Below are positions 60,701-64,000 of a DNA stretch of 64,000 nt, in pieces. The DNA is from Hydractinia symbiolongicarpus (Eukaryota > Cnidaria > Hydrozoa > Anthoathecata > Hydractiniidae). The translations under genes were made by a program, and so were the position numbers. The stretch's first letter is position 1. Every line of letters begins with the position of its first letter. Under the pieces are notes generated by a model. That model ran no database searches. It was not told the DNA's origin and worked only from the letters and a program-made list of their open reading frames with translations. The stretch covers positions 10,475,001-10,539,000 of the forward strand of contig NC_079875.1 in NCBI RefSeq assembly GCF_029227915.1. The letters run 5' to 3'.

Positions 60701-63700
60701 TGGCGAAATCAATTCGTTTTTTAACACCTGACCCTCGAAAAGTTTTGTGCACATTAAAAACGTGCTTACCTCCAAATCTTTTTCAACTATCTTTTAGTTG
60801 AGTTAGCAAACAAAAATATACAATTCATTCACAAGAAATACACGTAGGTAGTTGTAAAACTCGTCCTCAAATACATTATCTGGTGGATTTGGGAATTATT
60901 ATTGTATTCCTGCCTGTAAAAGTGCTCTTTACGACTCAGACAGAAAGAAAACAAACTATTTAGAAATATGTCATCACATTTTTCTGCAATTTGAGGCAAC
61001 ATGTATTTTTTATAAAATTCGTTAAGCTTGGAAATTAACTCATAGAAAAAATTTACATCAAAAGGAGTTCTAACAATAATCAATCCATCAAATACAAAAA
61101 CAAGAAAGTCACAAAACATAGCTCCTGACAAGCCCATTGCCATCTGAATTTGAGTGTAATATCAACTGGGATGATCTTTTTTTAAAGCAATTTTGCCATC
61201 AATTTTATTGACATACAACGAGCTGTCAGAAATTAGGTCGTGTATATTGTGATTCCTTTTACTTTTTGGGCATTTAATTTTAACTGGTCCTAATATGTTG
61301 TTATTATCAACTGATCGATCACTGACAATGCCATCAGGACTTGCGCCAATCCAAAAAAGGTTTGGTTGAATTACACATTACATTCTCGTACTTCGAAATC
61401 GCGGTTTAAGTAAATTGCATAACATGTTCAGATTTTTCTCGAGCTATAGGTCCACACAGTTTCCTATGTTTAAAATTCTCACGTACAGTGTATGGAAGAT
61501 CCTGTTCTTTTACTGGGATAAAAAAATGTCAACAAGGCTTTAAATTTCTTTTTTCCGATGCTTCGCTTGAACCAATCTTCCTTTTTTTGACAACTTCCAC
61601 AGCTCATTTTCACTTTGCGAAAATGTATCTGTTTCCAACAATCTGCGCTTTTCTCTAGATATTTTGATAGAATTTAAATAGTTCTGGTCTTTAGGAGTAT
61701 TGACCCAATCTTTTGGAACTAGCTATATAACGAATTTTTTATTTTATTTATGTTTGCTTCAACTTTCGTTGTAAAACCAACTGAATTCAGGCAATCTTTT
61801 GGAACTAGCTATATAACGAATTTTTTATTTTATTTATGTTTGCTTCAACTTTCGTTGTAAAACCAACTGAATTCAGGCAATATTTTGGAACTAGCTATAT
61901 AACGAATTTTTTAAAAAGAAAGAGGTAAACTAACAACAAATTGACCAAATTTTGTACTTATTTTTTCTTGGTTCAATCCAACAGACGGTACACAACAAGC
62001 AAATCCAATTTTTTTGGCCCTCTCCTGCTACTTCGCTTGCATTAAATTCAAGCTATCTTGCAGTGTATCTTCATCTCTCCTAGGATCGTATAGAGTCAGT
62101 GATATTCCCCGTGAAGTCTGGCTTTGAATAACTGTATCCATAACAGGAGCTTTATTCGACACTTCGCCTGGAACCCTCCATTCTCGTAGACGACTTGTAC
62201 AAGAAATTTCTTCTGGCACATTTGGAAGCAGGTTTAAGGAATAGTCCGCAATCTCAAGTGGGAATGCCATTATGTGGTTGTATTAGCCACTTAAGCCAGC
62301 AGGACAATAACATTTTTTATTGCTAACTTTTCCACTTGACCTACACAGTGCTACAGACACATCTCGTTTTTCTTTCTTCATGCTTGCCCTACATCGGCAT
62401 TTTAAATAAAAGCATTGTTCATCCATTTTGTACTCACTGAATCTCAAGGTAAATATCTTTCATTTTTAAACTTTCTCCCACGATCAAGAGTTTTTATTAT
62501 AGAACTCTCTGGCGTTTCTCCACATCTTAAACAATGTTCATCATTTTCTTTTGTTGTGAACGCAGGAAGAAGAGACAAAGACTTTTCCCAAGTTTCTAAT
62601 TCACAACTTATTTTTTTGACTCGTTAATAATTGCAGTTGGTAAATCAATATCTCTAAATAACAGTTCCAACAATCCAACAATTCTTCTCACTTCAATGCT
62701 TCTTCCACTTTCCGTAGCCATTTTTGACAATACTTTATCATTCCAAGCCTCCGTTCTAAGGTGACTTGAAAACAAGACAGGGAATACGAGAAACCCGTAT
62801 TTCATGAAAATCTTTTCCGCAAAAGAAAAGTTACAAGTGTTTAAGGTGGATTGGGTGGGGGTTGAGATGACGGGTGTTTTTGTGCTTTTAAATCGACCTT
62901 GCAATAATCTTTTTTGACATGACACTGCCCACTTCACACAACATGGTCCAACTGTATTAAGTGCTAATTCATCTATAATTCACAATTAATTTTTCAACTT
63001 TAAAGTGAACCTATTCCGAAAATTAAAAAAAACGCTGGCCGATTGTTTTTGCTATAAAGGGGTAACTTAAAGAGACGTACTATCACTGTGACAGTACAAC
63101 CGAATTAGAGGCTCAATCTGGCGTTCAACGACATTTACTTGTGGCTTAAACCGTTGTTTCGACACCGGGTTGTATTTTTGTGACCTAGAGAAATCAGCGA
63201 GGTATTTTATTTATAACCGCAGTCCCGCATTGTTATTGCGTGAATCGCTACTTCTTGCCGTTTGTTAGCGTGAAATAATGAAACTTTCTTGGACAGACTG
63301 CGGGGAATATGTACGACACGCAAAAATTAAAATTTTCAATTGTCTAGCAACTAGTATGTATTATGAGGTCCTGACTTAGCGTCTATGAGCCAAAAATGGT
63401 ATCTGCGACTATTAACGGGCGAATTGTTGTAGTCTTTTAGCAGGCTTCCGACTAATTTAAAAAAGTATGGAATTTTGAGTCTATAGGGAGACATTGAATG
63501 TAATGATATAGATTTAAACTGTGTGTTAACACATTCGGCCATAAGGACTAACAATAAAAAATGCTTTTTTGCACACTGTTTGCTTTCGTGCCCCCAAAAA
63601 GCCAACAAATTTACTGAGAAACGTTCATTAAAAACTCGTTAGCGGACCTTACTTAACAAAAGGAACTATCTTGTGCTATCGTAAGCTCTAGCGCACTGAC

Positions 63701-64000
63701 TCAGAATTAAAAGTGTAAAATGTTGTCGCCTTACACCACTTAGGTGAGGGTATTTAAGATGCAATCAAATTTGTCGTATAACAAAAAATTTCTATAGCGC
63801 GTTACTCTCGCTATTGATGAACGGACAGACCTTTTAAAAAATCTTATTTGTATTTAATCAACAAAATGTGCTTGTGCCTTTAGAATTATCACTAACTCTT
63901 CTTGAAATGCCTGAAGAGCACCGTATTGAAGCAAGGGAATCATTCGAACACTTATTCAGCATGTCATACACCAATCTCTTTGGCACGGCATATACGTGGT
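57729..64000 (+). CDS. secreted cysteine-containing protein, tandem paralog 2 (runs off the window)
   Basis: Exons seen: 57729-57770 (MVLFQRCFSVVILM), 58132-58162 (LHLARKVKAY), 60191-60427 (QCVEEDGLPIAEAFSS... to FFGPHVE) and 63884-64000, cut by the window end (LSLTLLEMPEEHRIE...). Positions, lengths and phases match exons 1, 2, 3 and 4 of paralog 1, and the third exons are both 237 bp. The protein is again secreted, with the same signal-peptide architecture and Cys-rich module. Exon 3 lacks one Cys present in paralog 1 (ETC becomes EAF). The introns carry a piggyBac-like element, a duplicated exon-2 block and a decayed SWIM-YqaJ gene. Whether the whole gene is intact cannot be seen here. Confidence 0.65.
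58368..59102 (-). mobile_element. piggyBac-like non-autonomous element (copy B)
   Basis: 735 bp between TTAA sites (58364-58367 and 59103-59106). Ends are CCCTATTCGGTCCGG and its complement. It is the inverted counterpart of 33377-34120, with high identity through the body. Both subterminal G/C hairpins (about 58407-58433 and 59061-59090) are intact. It lies in intron 2 of tandem gene 2. Confidence 0.88.
59280..59560 (+). repeat. partial duplication of exon 2 plus intron 2 start
   Basis: The segment starting 'GATGTGAAAGCACACC|GTAAGTGTTAAAAATTAAAAC' repeats 58132 onward ('AAAGTGAAAGCATACC|GTAAGTATTAAAAATCAAAAC'). Similarity continues through 'ATTCTTCTTAAGATAATAG', 'GCAGCACACAA' and 'CAGGGAGA'. 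The exon part is diverged and I see no good acceptor, so it is probably a non-functional exon-2 copy. The piggyBac-like element lies between the two copies. Confidence 0.6.
60829..62937 (-). pseudogene. decayed SWIM zinc-finger / YqaJ-nuclease gene from a transposon
   Basis: Minus strand, in coding order. An N-terminal stretch with TEAWNDKV...RDIDLPTAIIN (62937-62608) comes first, then ENDEHCLRCGETPES (about 62550). A SWIM-type finger reads CYCPAGLSG, a stop, then YNHIMA (about 62300); the usual Cys is not present. Then come QSENELWKLSKKGR (about 61600) and GPIAREKSEHVMQF (about 61450). The YqaJ-type exonuclease core is IGASPDGIVSD, GPVKIKCPKS, LKKDHPS-stop-YYTQIQMAMG and an RTPFDVNFF...LNEFYKKYMLPQ tail (about 61370-61000). 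Several stops and frameshifts occur. The canonical EIKCP Glu is replaced by Lys. In animals such SWIM+YqaJ genes often belong to DNA transposons. It lies in intron 3 of tandem gene 2, antisense to it. Confidence 0.7.
61706..61914. repeat. 86-bp tandem repeat, ~2.4 copies
   Basis: Units begin CAATCTTTTGGAACTAGCTA at 61706, 61792 and 61878, and the first two are almost identical. The array interrupts the decayed SWIM-YqaJ gene between its SWIM and nuclease parts. Confidence 0.92.
63240..63380 (+). other. decayed counterpart of the cassette exon in paralog 2
   Basis: Text such as 'ACAG-CTGCGGGGAATATGTACGACACGC' aligns with 'ACAGCGATGAGGGAAATATGTGCAACAAGC' of the 47137 exon. The flanking intron text ('CGTCTATGAGCCAAA') is shared, but the reading frame is shifted and the 5' part is unrecognisable. 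Skipping it keeps the frame in paralog 2. Confidence 0.4.

Overview
The window is A+T-rich eukaryotic DNA from an invertebrate animal. It has few genes, long introns and many repeats. I think a cnidarian, probably a hydrozoan, is most likely. The reasons are the gene mix (a CYP4-clan P450, a chitin-binding secreted protein, ankyrin proteins, a B-box/TRIM relative), the LINE and SWIM-YqaJ transposon debris, and the short dispersed repeats. No species call is possible from sequence alone.

Layout. 1-5.1 kb: no gene, repeat debris. 5.1-7.1 kb: a three-exon secreted protein with two type-2 chitin-binding modules. 8.2-10.7 kb: LINE fragments set between two ~0.83-kb direct repeats. 12.3-13.7 kb (minus): an ankyrin-repeat pseudogene with two frameshifts, a stop, and a 452-bp SINE-like insertion flanked by a 12-bp target-site duplication. 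16.4-17.1 kb (minus): a broken B-box/TRIM-like gene. 22.8-24.3 kb: a single-exon, intact CYP4-type cytochrome P450. 27.1-27.7 kb: a head-to-tail cluster of a dispersed short repeat. 29.2-31.2 kb (minus): a 641-aa single-exon protein, mostly disordered, with C-terminal ankyrin repeats. 33.4-34.1 kb: a piggyBac-like non-autonomous element (TTAA sites). A second copy lies inverted at 58.4-59.1 kb and an older fragment at about 11.1 kb. 34-43 kb: no convincing gene.

43.2-64 kb is the most gene-rich part. It holds two tandem, same-strand paralogs of a secreted, cysteine-containing protein that I do not recognise. Copy 1 (43.2-55.5 kb) can be assembled completely. Twelve exons with matching splice phases give a 642-aa protein, plus one optional cassette exon. 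Copy 2 (57.7 kb to beyond the window) shows the homologous signal-peptide exons, the cysteine-rich exon and the next core exon. Its introns are filled by the piggyBac-like element, a partial exon-2/intron duplication, and a decayed SWIM-YqaJ transposon gene. Intron 1 of copy 1 has a ~300-bp uninterrupted GAA/TTC array starting a few bases after the splice donor.

The genes do not form an obvious pathway. The secreted proteins (chitin-binding protein and the tandem pair) suggest extracellular or surface functions. The P450 is an endoplasmic-reticulum monooxygenase. All exon structures were inferred by eye from splice signals, reading phase and comparison of the two paralogs. They need transcript support.
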